NCBI GenBank assembly: GCA_013397935.1
Contig: VZRN01001099.1
Span: forward strand, 238,225-302,224
DNA from: Dasyornis broadbenti
Lineage: Eukaryota; Chordata; Aves; Passeriformes; Dasyornithidae
Length of the DNA: 64,000 nt
Reading direction: 5' to 3'
A program made the position numbers and the translations under genes. The notes under the pieces were generated by a model. That model made no database searches. It was not told the DNA's origin and saw only the letters and a program-made list of their open reading frames with translations. This document shows, piece after piece, positions 26,101 through 39,600 of the stretch (within the stretch, counting starts at the first letter, position 1; every line of letters begins with the position of its first letter).

Positions 26101-29100
26101 AATGTCTACAAAATCCTGACCCAAGTCTTGCCAAAAGCTTACAAAATTCAAATGTCACTTTCTTAGTCTATCCCTGACAGAGACAAGGAAACTGAAGCCA
26201 TCTAAACCACGTGAAGAGTCTTGGCAAACCAGGTCTGGTACTTCATGAAAAGGTCAGGACATAGTTGCAGAAAGTGTGTTTATCCAAAGCTACTAGGCCA
26301 TGAAAAGGTGGGGTTGTCACTAGCAGAAGTACATTTAGTGGGAGGTGTTATGCAGCATGGTGACAGTATCATTTAATATATTATTCTTATTATTATTATA
26401 TTATTATTTAATGTTTCTAGCAACATATAAGACTACATGAATAATTTTTGCTCTCTCCTAATCTGTTAGTGCTCATCAGCAAATCAGAAAACTATGATTA
26501 ATTCTGAAAGTATTGCTTCTCTATTTCCTAAAAACCATATTTTTTACCCCAATTCTCTGCACATCTTATACACACCAGTGTTAATAACCATTGGAAATAT
26601 AAATAGAATGGAATTGTCCACTAAAAATATAGCTGTATATTAAGACCTCTGATCATTAAGACCTCGAGACACACAAGCCGTGGTTTGTCTGAGCTGCAGC
26701 CAGCATATGCAGGCTGAATGCAAACTGTAACTGAATGTGATTATAGCTTTATTTTGCAAAAGGCATTACACACAATGGCCTCTCTTTCTCAAAAACTGCT
26801 TATCAGGATAATTCACTGAAACTGTGTTTTCCGAAAACCAGTGTTGGTGACTGAGGTCTTTTACAATACCCACAGCTTTCCACAAAGTGTTGAAATGAGA
26901 GATGTTTATATAAAGTTGACACCCTGAATGCACTAATCAAGTATCTCAGTGATATAAATGTCAAATAAATTAAATCTGGTGAGGTAGAAACATGTCCTGT
27001 AGCATTTTTCACATGACATTAGGAATGCAGTAGCATGGTAGTTCACAACAGAGCTGTATTATGTAAAGAAAAGCAGTAAGACTAGAGAGGATAGCAGCAA
27101 ACAGAGTGAAAATTGTTTTAAGTGATTGCTTACTGCAGGTGCCCAATTTGAATTTTCTTGTGTCTGTACTTTTTCCCTCACAAGTGCTGAGTGTCTGCAG
27201 TGTGCAGCATTTGTGAAAACAGTTTTTAAGTTCCATGGATTTCAATTTAAATATATCAGGGATGAGGATTCATTCAAATGCTGGCTTTCTTTTTTCCAAC
27301 TCTTAACATCAGTAGAGACATTTTCAGCAATTTCTTCCATTTCTTTCATTTTTCTGACAAAGAAAAATTACTTAGTAGGAGCTCAACAATATTCTGGCTT
27401 CCCTGATTATGTAACTAAATAGTCATAAAACAAACTAAGGAAGGGTTCAGCACAGCTAACATGGAATGGGGGAATGAAGCTGATCTGTCACTGCTTTCTG
27501 GGTGACAATAGAAAAAGCGCTTCTCTGACTCAGCTCCTGCCTCTGTATAGTGCAGGTTGAAATTTATTCCTCCTTTGTAAAAATTGGGTGAGCACTTTTT
27601 CTTCTCTCCACCCCTCCATGCCTAGAGTTTCATCTCACACAGTATTACGTTGACAGGTTCTTCTATTTCAACACAGCTGCTAAAACATACCTCATGAATT
27701 AATTTCTCTTAGCATCAAGAGCCCTGGCTGGTGGTGTCAGAGTGCTGTATTCCCTTGTCACAGCCTTCAGGTCACTTTACATAAAGCTGTAGCATAAGGA
27801 GAATATTGAAGTTTCCCTAGAGGTGCCATTTGATCACTAAGCGGAGTGTATGTCTCAGAGAACCATCTATGGATTTATGGTAAATGCTGAGAAAAATCTA
27901 GAAAAATCAGTGCTAACATATCTTCATCTACTTATGTTTAAAATTAATGTTAAAGTTATACATCAAAGTCAAAGTCATCCAGTAGCATATTACCACACCC
28001 CCTTATCTCCCAGATGCATACCTTGTTTTCACTCAGATAATTGCTACACAAAGACTGTAAGTCTGTCAAATAAAATGGGAGTGGGAAAGGGAGCTGTTAT
28101 GCAATGTTTTTATATTCCAAATACCACCTAAAGACCGGACTGTACGGGTGAAAGAGTAATTGTTTTTAGCTGTCATATTTTGCACGTGGCTTCTCACAAT
28201 AAGCACAAACTTCCTTTACAAGTAATTGCAACAAAGGACAGATGAAGGACAAATGTGTTCGCTTTGTGCTGATCCACACTTAGCACAGCATTTAAAAAAA
28301 AAACCTACTCTCCAGCTGCTGGTTATGTGCAAACTTGCATTTGTTACAAGCTTATATGTGAATTTCCCAACCTGAATGAGAGCAGTAGGACTTGAATGAA
28401 CTTTCACAACCTTGGTCAGAACCAGCAGTGGAAGGAAACTTGTCTCCCAAGTCAGTGCATCACTGGCATGATGTTGATGCTGCAGCATCAGTTCTGGAGG
28501 GGAGGCTGCTCAGTGGAGGTTCAAGTGCTTCTAAGTGGATGGTACTGGTCTGGCAAATTCAGGGTTTTCCTCTTAGTGAATGCTTTTTGCAGCTGCTCAA
28601 GGGTCTGTTAGGTGCCTCAGCTTCTAGTGCTCCAGCCAAGACAGGTGCCAGAGACCTCCTCTCCAACAGAAATGTCATGGCCTAGTTCCTTCCAGACAAA
28701 AACAAGCAAATCCTAGAGACTCCAAATAAGCTCTATCCCATTGGGAGCTGTACTAGTTATAGATCCTCTAGCAATCAGTCCACACATAAGCAACTTCAGC
28801 ATTAATTAGTCATAGCATAGATGCCATGAATTTTTCCGCTACAGTTTATATAATTTTGCCAATGAATACATCCAGTCTCAGTTTAAAATCATCTGAAGCT
28901 TTCAAAGCAGTAAATCACTGCAGCATGAGACTATCTGATAACATTGATGAAGAGGTGTCAGCCAAATCTTTTTTATGGGAATTCCAGAGACCAAATCTCT
29001 TCCTATTGCAGCATGTCCCAGGAGGCTGCAGAGAATGGCTTTCCCCAGCAAAGATGACCCTGGGTCTGGCTCAACAATGATAAGAGTTCAAACTGCTGGC

Positions 29101-32100
29101 AATTTGCCCTGTGTTGCCTTTAGCAACACTGATATGAAAATAATGTTAGATACCCTGGTGATAACAACTTCTGGAGTCCTAGCTGGGCTATTTTAAAAGA
29201 GAAACAAGGCTTTCTCTTTTGCTAGCACAGACACAGCTCAACATAAAGGTTGCAAAAGCAATACCTGCCTTCCTTTCAAATGGCCTTGCCTGTACTGTTG
29301 GCGTGTGCTCCTGCAGCAGTGTTAGCCAAACGTTGCCTCATTCTGATTCAGCTGCCTGTCTCTGGGAATGGGACAATGTTTTTGTAGCAATGCCATCTGC
29401 TCCTTTCCAGTCATGAAGGATCTTGAGGATAAGCTAGCAGGAGAGATGATTTACTGCATTCCTCCCACCACCATGTACTGTGTTTCCCTGTTGTCACTGA
29501 TTAGCATTTTATTTACAGGCAAGTCCCTTTGCCCCATGCTCATTTCTCTTCCACAGTTTACAGGAAGCAGAATGGGATGAAAATTACTGTCCTAATGACC
29601 TTCAAGTTGGACCTGGCCTGGCACAGCATCTGTCAAATTAAGCCACCAGAAACATTGTGTAAGGCCAGTACAGTCTCAAGTAACTGCTAGTGTTGTCATC
29701 AGGACTCCATCCACTGTGCACTTTCTGTAGTTACATGTGCTGTCACTAGCACGGATTGATCTATGTTACAAAGTGTTTCATAACAAAAGCTTACAGGAAT
29801 CAAATATCAGAAAATGTGTGGTCATCATATTACAGTTTACTACCACAATGATTTTGTGGTTCGCACTGAGGTTTTACTACTACTTTCCAAGCAAAGTCTT
29901 GGGAAATATGAAAGAATTTTCTATGCTTAAGTAAATGCTGTTCAAGGAACAAGACAACCTCCAGCAGGAAAAGGGAACTCCTGCAGTATTGGCTGGGAGA
30001 CATGACACAGTATTTCATTAAAAGGAACAGAAAATTGACGATTGTTTCTATCTACATGTATTCTACGTGTATTATTTCTATCTACGTGTGTATCAAACAC
30101 TCATTAAAGTGTTCATTGTTCAAACCACACACTAAAATCACAGCACTTAGCACAATACATTTCAGTTGCTCTGGCCCGTCTCCTAGAATCCCTGGACTTG
30201 TTAAAGCATTTTCCAATATGCATAAGAATCCTATTTTTATTAAAGTTGTTGCTAACCTCATATCAAACCACCTCTAAACATTTCTAAGCCCAAAGATCTG
30301 CACCCAAAGAGCAAGGATGTAGGGCTATTGCTAGAAGCTTCTCACTTCTAACAAGTCAAAATGACCTCTTGAAGAAACAGCAACTGCTTCTGCATTTAAT
30401 TTCTGCCACTAGTCTTTCTAATTCTTTCTGAAACAAACCCAGTCAATATTATTTGTTTTTAATAAAAAGGAGATCACTGAGATTAATGGAAGGAGAGACT
30501 AAGGTGAAATACCTAAGTAGTGCACATGGATAACTACTTGTGTCACTGTTAGGAATAAGACAGTCACACAGGATCTAGAGAACAAAGGCAGTACTTTAGG
30601 TTATGGAATGAGATTGTTTACATTTAGATGAACAGCTTCAGGAAGAGGTCACAGATTCATACAGCACTCAGGAGGATAATTCCTTACTGGAGGGTAGTAG
30701 AGCATTACTGTCAGAGATGGTACTATTTACAAAACACTGAAGTCTCACAGTTAGGGGTAAACTTGAGAGAACTGCAAGCCACATATATAGTGCCTAACAG
30801 CACACACAAGAATATGTACTGAAATCCATGAGAAGGGAACATCACAAAAGGTATCCTAACATCACTTTTCATTGTGATCATTCTCATCTGTTCTACAACT
30901 ACTGTTATCTTTGAAAGACTGAACTCCATAGCTGTTACAGCTGCCCTATGTGTGACTCTGCACTAAGCAGGCTCAAAATCTAGTGAATCCACTCAGCAGG
31001 GGATTTCTCCTGTGAGAGGGAATCCTTTTGTAGTGTAAGACAATTGTAGCTGTTCCTTCCTCAGCTCCTGCTATAGGAAATGCAGCTGGGAAAGTTAGCA
31101 AGGCCTGCACAGCAACAATTTCTCTGTTCCCAGCTGCTGGAATAACAGGTCAGCCACTCTTTTATATAACTTTTAGAACAAGGCATGAACTGACAAATTT
31201 TGTTTGGACAAGTTTAGCAGTTTGCCACAAAAATCTGAGAAATTAGTGTGTGCTCTGCACCCCTAACCTTGTCTCCAAGTCTATTTCCACCTGCATTCAG
31301 TACTTAATTACATTTGGGAAAACAAGTCTTGTATGATGCAAGTCTTCCAGGAAGCTGATGTTTCCAATTAATTCAGAACTTTGCTAATCTGCTCACTGTT
31401 ACAAGGACTGGCACAGAGCTCTTTTCTCAACTACCACTTGAGATGCATGTGCTGAGATCTACAGAAGGGAAGCAGAACATGATATAAATTCACGATTTTC
31501 TTCTAAAATTGGAAAATCCACTTCAAACCCTGTAGATAAGCATTTGCAGCATCCTGTACAAAGAGGAGCCATGTTACCTTAGGCTGGATGACACGCTACA
31601 CAAAAAGGCTTGCCCTATTACTATTAATTAATCAAGTGATAGGGGATTTTTGCAATGTTTTTGAAGATGCATTTAAACAAAAGAGAACACACTACAGTCT
31701 TCTGTACTCCTTGTCTCATGCCCATCACTTAAATAGGAACATTCAACACCTCCCCTTAACCAAGTCTGGTTGTGAGGCTTTGCTCAGTTTGAGTTTTCTT
31801 AGTAGTCTTGACTTGGATACAACTGCCTTGGAAGTACTAGAGTAGTCAGACACCAATTCAAGTAGGACACCTGAGAAGAAGGGCCTCATGTCTCATTAAA
31901 GTCAACAGATCTAAGCATATGGGCTGCTGAATCTTTGCTTATCGGCATTCAGTCAAGCAACTATACAAGTAATGCATTTAGGCACATCAGAGTTCCTTCT
32001 GCAGCAGTCTAGTCATGCTCCTGGAGCGCTCAACTGGAAGTCTACCAAAACTATCCTTCTCAGACAGCTAAATTAGATTATATGGAATTCCAAAACTCTG

Positions 32101-35100
32101 CAAATTAGGATTGCTGATTTCCATCCATCTATCTTAGACAAGTCTCTTATGTAATAATTTTCCCTCTACTTTCTTGTCTTACATTGACTGCAATGCAGAA
32201 AAGGCCCTGTGCAGGACTTTTTCAAGAGCACAAGCAAAACAGGACAAGATACATAAGACAAGAAAATTCAGGAATTTGACTTTTTAAACAGTGTTTACAG
32301 CTAAGGCTTGTATTAGCCATTCTTGACTTAATCAGCCTTTCCATAGTGGCTACTGGCAGTTGTGTCCCAGGAGATTTAAAATAACACATGGGGAGAAGAG
32401 AACAAATTCACTTGTAAAGGAACTCCACTAGTGTGTGAGATTATTCTAGGTGTGAATTAGCCTAAGTAGTTTATCCCCAAGCAATTTTCAAACTCGTGTG
32501 GCAGCTAACACTTTGCCAAAAGCACAAAACTCACTGCCAAATCCTACCTTGTAGTTCAGCACAGTGCTGCATCTTGAAAACCCATTTTGGGAGAAGGGAT
32601 GGACTTGAAGGTGATAAACAGGATAGGAGAGTTCAATGCTATGTGGCCACTCCTCAGAGTTCTTTCCAAAAATAAACCACTACACCCTTTAAAACAAAAT
32701 CTTAACCATGCAAGACATTAAAGCCCTCAGCTCAGGCACTCTTTGTACACTGCAGGAGGAGATGTTATCAGGAGTAGCCCAGCCAACAGAAACAACTGCT
32801 AAAGCAAAATCCTTTTGTGACTGGTTCATTGTTTCTGAACACCCAGCAAGAAGCAAAGGGTGTCCCTCACAAGAATGGAACAAACCTGTGTAACAGCAAG
32901 AAGCTTTGCAAATATCATTAGCTACTATTCAGAACAGCGAGACCGTGGAAAAACAATGAGAGGGCTTACATATGCTTTATCACTTCTTTTCTTCTCCCCA
33001 TGCACAAGTGTCCCAAACAATAAAAGGGCGGGAAGTTGCTGTCTAGTTAATGAAACGGATATTGTAAGGCTGGATCTCCTGAAGCCAGGCTCAGAGTTAA
33101 GTGCAAGCTGCTGTGAAATGCACAGCAGGAACCTGCAGTTGGACTGAAGTTCGGGCACTACTGCACCAGGGAGCAAGGACACGCAGGGACATTTATCACG
33201 GCTTGCACAGATAATCTGAGTTTGGAGTAGCACTGCCTCTCTGTGCATCTGAGCACAGACAGACTTTGACCTGTGCAGGTGCATTAATACAGAGTCAAAA
33301 GCCATCCATGCCATTTGGAGTTTATTGTTTCCTCACTGGGGTTCCAGAGACACACAAGTGTCAGTTTTGGTGACTGGTCTTTGGCACATTACCCACAGAA
33401 CAACCCTCATTCAAAGCACATGAAAAAGTCACACAGAGGACAAACAAGAATTATGTTGTTACAGCTGATACAGCTAGAGCAACGTATAAAACAGGAGAAG
33501 TAGCTGGTAGGAAAATGTAAGAAGATACGAGATAGAGCAGTCCCACCCGAAGATGTGCTGCCAATATTTTAAAATAACAGCTCCCAGAAGCATTTCCCTG
33601 TCATGTGATGGATCCCACACAAGAGGAGTGGCTGTGCTGCACAGAGAAATGCTGGGTGGGTCAAGCAATCTATTTGCTCTTCTCTTGTTTTCCCCATTTA
33701 AACAATGTTTTTATAAACACAACCAAGGAGGGAGGTGGCTCCACTTGGCAGACAGGCTCCTCATGGGTAAATTTGCTGAAAGTGATTATTCTCTGTTCCT
33801 GAAAGCTTTACTGACCATACTCAATAGCTGTGCACAGAGCTCAGCAGGTACAACCCAAAGCAGTGCTGAAGGCTTTTGCAGGGAATTAAATTGATCCTTT
33901 CCCCAGGAAGGATCTAATTCTTCTTTCAGCCTTCCAAAAGCAACTGCTCTTCCAGTATAAGAAGATGCATTTTAAAAGTAACTTAATTCTACTCCCAAAC
34001 TTGCTTGCATGAACCTCAAACAGGGTTGAATGAGTAATAACCAGAAAATTAATTTGGCATAAAACATCACTTTCCTCTTCAACAAGGGCTGGTTCCTGAA
34101 ATTCCAGTGACTATGCTCTCAACACCCAGTTGTCCCAAACCTTACAGACTGACACAGATGTATTGAGCAAGATAAATATGCTCTAGATTCTTTCCCTATA
34201 AATCCCTTCTTTTAAGCATTCATTGTTTCCTGACCACTTTTTGGGTTTTCAGAAATAGAGATATAAAAAGTACTGCAGTGCAGCAAGGCTCATTCCTGTT
34301 CTCACTAGGAGATGCAATGTAGGAGGAACTTGCTCTCAAATCACCCATTTCAGTCCTCTTCCCCCACGCACGTATAGATGATGCTTAATTATAACTGACA
34401 CATATTTTTGCTGCAGGGATTGCTTTATGTGTTTCAGTCACCTAATGCTAAAAAAGCCCAATCTTATTTTAGTCCCAGACCATGTTCTCAAAAACCAAAG
34501 GTAGCCAGCTCATTTTATGCTCCATAAGAGGGAGAAAATTGTATTTACTTCAAATACTTTTGTTTTTTCATAATCAATAACCAGGTATTGAGTTGTCCTC
34601 TGGGTAAGAGTCCTATGAGAGCTGAGAGACTGAGGCATTACAAAGCTGCTTACTTCAAGGCCACTCATGATTTATGCACTATATGATCAGCCAGAATCAG
34701 CCTCTAGGGTTAAGCTTGCAGATACTAGTTTCCAAGACAGAAATAGTAAGTGACCTAATCAAGTATTTTGCTACTTAATACATAGCCTAATTAAGATATC
34801 ATAATATCCAGGAAGCAACATAAGGTCCATGCCCTGTACGAGATTTCTTGCAACATTAGAAAATCATATTTGTGTAGGTTTAGAGTAATTAATGAGAGGA
34901 AACTGGCATTAGAAAAATAAATAAATAAAGAACAAGAAACATGCAAGAATGTTGGCAAAGAAGTACAGAGGCCCATCAGCAAACCAAAGCAGCACTGTGA
35001 TCTGCGCTGAAAATAGTTCCCCAAGTAAATTTAGCATCTTTGGTACATTAATAAGGCCATGTGCACAGCATGTAGAGAATGACACACAGTGCTAAAGATG

Positions 35101-36610
35101 CTGAAAGTTAGGGTAAGGGAAACAGTCTGTGTTACCAACACGTATTTTAAAGGGCCAGGTTCTTCACTCTAGGATGAAACAAAGGTAATCTTGCTTCAGA
35201 GAAGACAAAAGTGGATTTGTGCTCCATGCAGGACAAAATTCATGGTGGTCAAAACATAGTGACAGCAAAGTCCTTACTTCCAGTAGCCTAAGTATAACCT
35301 CCTGTTTCAATAGGCTAACTTGTCAAAAAGGCCTGAATGAGGGTGAGAGTCAGAATCCACTGCTTGAGAAGGCTAGAAGTCAGTTCAACATCCTTATCAG
35401 AAGACTCAGCCTGCTTCCACTGGAGCTAGAAAAAGGAAACTTTTCATTATAACATATTGCATCATCTCCATAATGAACGTCTAAATGCAACTACAGTGCA
35501 GTCTGAGGTTGACACTGAGTTTGCCTTGCCTAGACAGCTTCTCCCCCATGCAAGAGCTCACATCAGACCATGACATTCCTCATTTTAGGTCTTTAATCCC
35601 TCTGATCTGCGTTTTGGTTACAAACCACTATTGACAGCTGGCAGCCAAGATTCCCAGAGTGCATCTAATTCACACAAAAATACTAAACAGTCCCCCAAAT
35701 GTGAGCTAAATTCCTCTACTTGCAACTGCAGGACATCTATACCTGCAGGTGGTCACAGGCTAGGTAACTAGGGACAAACAACACAGGTGAATGGGAAGAC
35801 TAATGCACTGTTTTCTTTGGTTAACGTCAACTTAAGTAAACAAAAATTTACCAGAGACAAGTCATAACACTGCTTTGGTATACTATGATCCAACATTTAA
35901 TCTTTCAAGGATTCACCTTCCTCCACTCCCTTAATGCTGATATTACCACTGTTTTCCAGGGGTCAGCGTTCCATGACTGGAACACAAGAACGTGTACTTC
36001 CTGTAAGAGGGAGAAAGACAATAACTAACTATTGGAAAACTTTAGAGTGAAAGCCAGTCTTGATATAAGGATGTCAAACTACATGAAGTCCACTGCATTC
36101 TAGGCACATTTTGCAATTATTCACTTATGCCCAGCATTAACAGCTCACCTATCATTTCTAGCTTAAATTTGCCGACTTTCACGTACCACAGCTATCTCTC
36201 TGTGCTTTAATCTGAGCCACCTAGATTGCTTTACCTTTGTGAGATACTTCACTATGCTAACTTTAGCTAAAACCATGAACCCCAAGCATATTTCATTATG
36301 CAAATTGCATCAGATTTCAGAGCCTTAGTGAGAAAGCCATGTTCAGTTCATTGTATTTGTAATATAGCAATTGCTAGGAAGCCCAACAGATAGCTGAAAA
36401 GCAACTGTGGGTTTTTGTTATCGGGGGTAAATTCAGCTGCATGAACAAGATAGAAACCAAGTCCTGGCTTATTTCAGAGACTCCACCTTCATAATTCCCC
36501 CTGAAGGATACGGAATGGCTACAAACAGGACAAATTCAGTTCTGATAAGAGCATTAGATTACAAAACTTTAATGACTCTATAACCCCCATGCACAGTGTA
36601 ATGTTATAGT
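20151..36610. other. Long interval without recognised genes
   Basis: Roughly 16 kb of AT-rich sequence in which I recognise no gene, no named RNA and no dated transposon. Small items are a GC-richer patch at 25740-25880, an (ATT)n-rich patch at 26377-26412, a perfect 16-base palindrome centred on CTGCAG at 28475-28490, and a short tandem duplication at 30045-30093. It could be an intron of a large gene or intergenic. Confidence 0.5.
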
Positions 36611-36626
36611 GGGGGGTGGGGGGGGA
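36611..36626. repeat. G-rich tract
   Basis: Six Gs, one T and eight Gs in a row on the plus strand. Possible quadruplex-forming or assembly-fragile site. Confidence 0.85.
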
Positions 36627-39600
36627 GAGTTTAATATGGTGACCTTGTCTAGTCATCATTTATATAATTCAAGCTTTCTACTTAAGCATTTGAATCATCA
36701 GTTATGTCTTCATCATACCAGTAAGAGGCTTTCATTTGATTTGCATTTTTCTTTCAATTAATCAGCATGGTCAACTTTGAAGTTTTACCCTAAGTGCAGT
36801 TTAACACAGTTACTGATTACTTGCCAGGTCTTAATAACTCAGTGAAGGCAAAATGTTTAAGTCAATTTTCTTCCTGAGAGATAGTTTTTGAGTACATGGT
36901 GATTATCACTGCTTACTAGATAAAAGGAACCTGATTATCTAAGTTGCTTTATATTTAGGATTTTACTCTTGAACCATTTTTCAGTTTAAAACAGTCAGAA
37001 ACACATATAAAAGGCAATGGAATTGCTGTTTGAAACATTACAAAAGGCAAGAAAATATTTCATCTATTGCATTGTGTGATTTCTACAAGACTGCAGTGGA
37101 ACATTCACATCCAAAGTGCTGACTCAACATCTTTTGTAAATAAAGGGTAAAATTTAAAATGGCCATAATTTTTACCCTTATTACAGATCATGATGCATTG
37201 ACTGTTGGCGCTGAGCCAGTCTCAGGAGCATATTGTAGATACTCAGGCCAATCTCAGTATTATCAGCATCTTAGTATTACCTCACATTAGACGTTAAGGT
37301 AGGAGTAAGCATGTTAATGTAGTCACGTATTTTTAAAATATGCATTTTAAGTGTTCCCTGAATCTTTCAGGCCTTAAGCAAGTATTCCCTGTAGAGAATA
37401 TTCTGATAGTTATTTTGTGCATTGATGTTGCTAGGTAACATACATATCATCCTACACAGTTGGCCATACTTGTCCAAGATCATGCAAAGAAGGATGATAT
37501 TGCAAAACCATAAGAAGACCTGAATCAATACACTTTGAAGATGCTGGAGCAATGCAACAACATAACTGTAAAAGTCTTCTGTGACTGCCAGTTTGTGTGT
37601 ATTAGGTAGCACTATAGGAAGCCTATGGACTTTTCAGTCTCCCACATCAATTCTTGAAGAAAAGGTTGTAGCATTTTCCCATTTCTGCCATGCATATGCT
37701 TATGTTCTCCACCAATATAGGTATTATCAGATGCCCAAGTGCAAGCTGGAAGTCAGCTGGGCTGTGTAAAAGCCTAAACTGGTAGTCAGTGCAGCTTTTT
37801 TGTCTCAGCTGTGGGATAACTAACAACAGCTGAGGATCTGGCCCTTTACATGCTGTCAGAGGAGGAGGTCTGTAGAAAGGGACTTCCACAGAATCAGGTT
37901 TTGTGTATCTCTAGTTTTCCATTGGCCAATTTCATCATTTTATAAAATGTCACTCCAATGATATTTGGGTTTGCAGTTATATAATTCCCCACACCCTTCT
38001 CTAGCCCTGATTCCGCTACAGCTAAAGATTCAGCTATAAACAGACTTTATAAACTCTAGAAACAATTCTCTAGCTTTCAGGTACTAATGAATTACATTCC
38101 CTTTGATTGCACAGTAACTAGCTGGGCTGTCAAATGAACATCTTAAAAAACAAACAAAACCCAACTGCAGACAAAGAGTTTTGAATCTTCTGCTGTTGAT
38201 ACAGCAGTACGGTCACAACAATAGTAACTAGTCCAGATTTGCTAACTCCAGCAGCAGAAGTGCTCATTGTTATTCCTATGCAGATTTTCAGATCCATGAA
38301 AATAGTACACTGCAATGTCCCACTCCTGCAAACTGCATGGCTTCTGCAAGGCTCCATAAAGAATCAAAGACTCAACAGCATCAACTATTTATATAGCACA
38401 GCCCATTTTTCCCTTTTGGATTCATGTTCTAGATGGAACTAGGGCCTCAAAATAGAATGACATCTCTGTCCACTATATCCATTAACTACAGCTTCAATGA
38501 GTTTTAAAATTGTTATATTACTCTTTTGTAAAGACTATGCTATAACTGCATTCATTTTAAGAGTCTTAGGATTTCAGCCCCTTTAAATGCACAAATAAAT
38601 TTTCAAATTTTCTGACCTAGCCAACAAACACTATTAATCCATGAACTTCAGAGAAATACAAAACAAGACACATTGGATCAAGATTAAAATTCCACGATAT
38701 TCAGAAGTGCTGCAAAACTAAATTCTAGATTGAAGAGAAGTGGCAACTACTTTATGCCAAATTCGTCACTAGATTAAACAGATGTGATTTCCAAGTTTAT
38801 GCCAAGTTGTAGCCACTTCTATGAGAACATGACCTTTTTCATTCCTGTTACTCCTACCTCCCCTTGCCCCCAATCCCTTCTTTATTTTGGCATGCAGCCC
38901 AAGACTGTGTGCACCAGTTATGTTTTTATAATACTGCAGTCTCAGTTTCCACTAAGAGGTAAAAACAGTCAAAACGCACATTGCAGGGCTCTTATAAATA
39001 GTTAACATCTAAACAACACTCCTACAAGAAGAACAGATTGAAAATGGCAGCAAGATGCTAGATCTTACAGCTGTATTACAGCTGTGCAGTGAAAATGCTG
39101 AAAATGGAGTAATCAAACAGAGTTCAGCTGAAGAATTAGGATGCATAAGACAGTACTGTTTCAAATATGATTCTGCATTGATTAATAGCAATGAGTATAT
39201 GTATCACATTTTACTCATGCAGAAAGCACTGAGAACTTGTAAATAAATGTTAAATAGCAGGCTAAAAGTTAAAGAGGGATTCAGTTAGCAATTGCTACAT
39301 AGAGACTTCAATAATCCATGGATGCCTCATCCAGATATCTAGGTATCCAAAGACTTTAAGTGTAAGCAAACCAATAGGTCAACAATGTAAGTTTTGCTAT
39401 TAATGTAATAGAGGCTTTAAAAGCTATCTGGAGTAGCCAGGTCTGTCTGTCTTGCCATCATTTAAAGATTTTTGTGGTCTCTTGTCATGCCAAGACTCAG
39501 CTTTCTCCAGGACAAAAGTGCTTAATATAACTTTGGACAAGATTACGGCTAAGGATGTCTGTTGCTTGATTTTTAACCTGCTTAAAAGGCTGGATCAAAA

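Noticed and set aside
26160..26240. Possible MIR-like segment (GACAAGGAAACTGAAGCC...)
   Set aside because: Too short and diverged to separate from chance.
28475..28490. Perfect 16-base palindrome TGATGCTGCAGCATCA
   Set aside because: An isolated short palindrome without paired sites or known motif; expected occasionally by chance in sequence of this length and composition.
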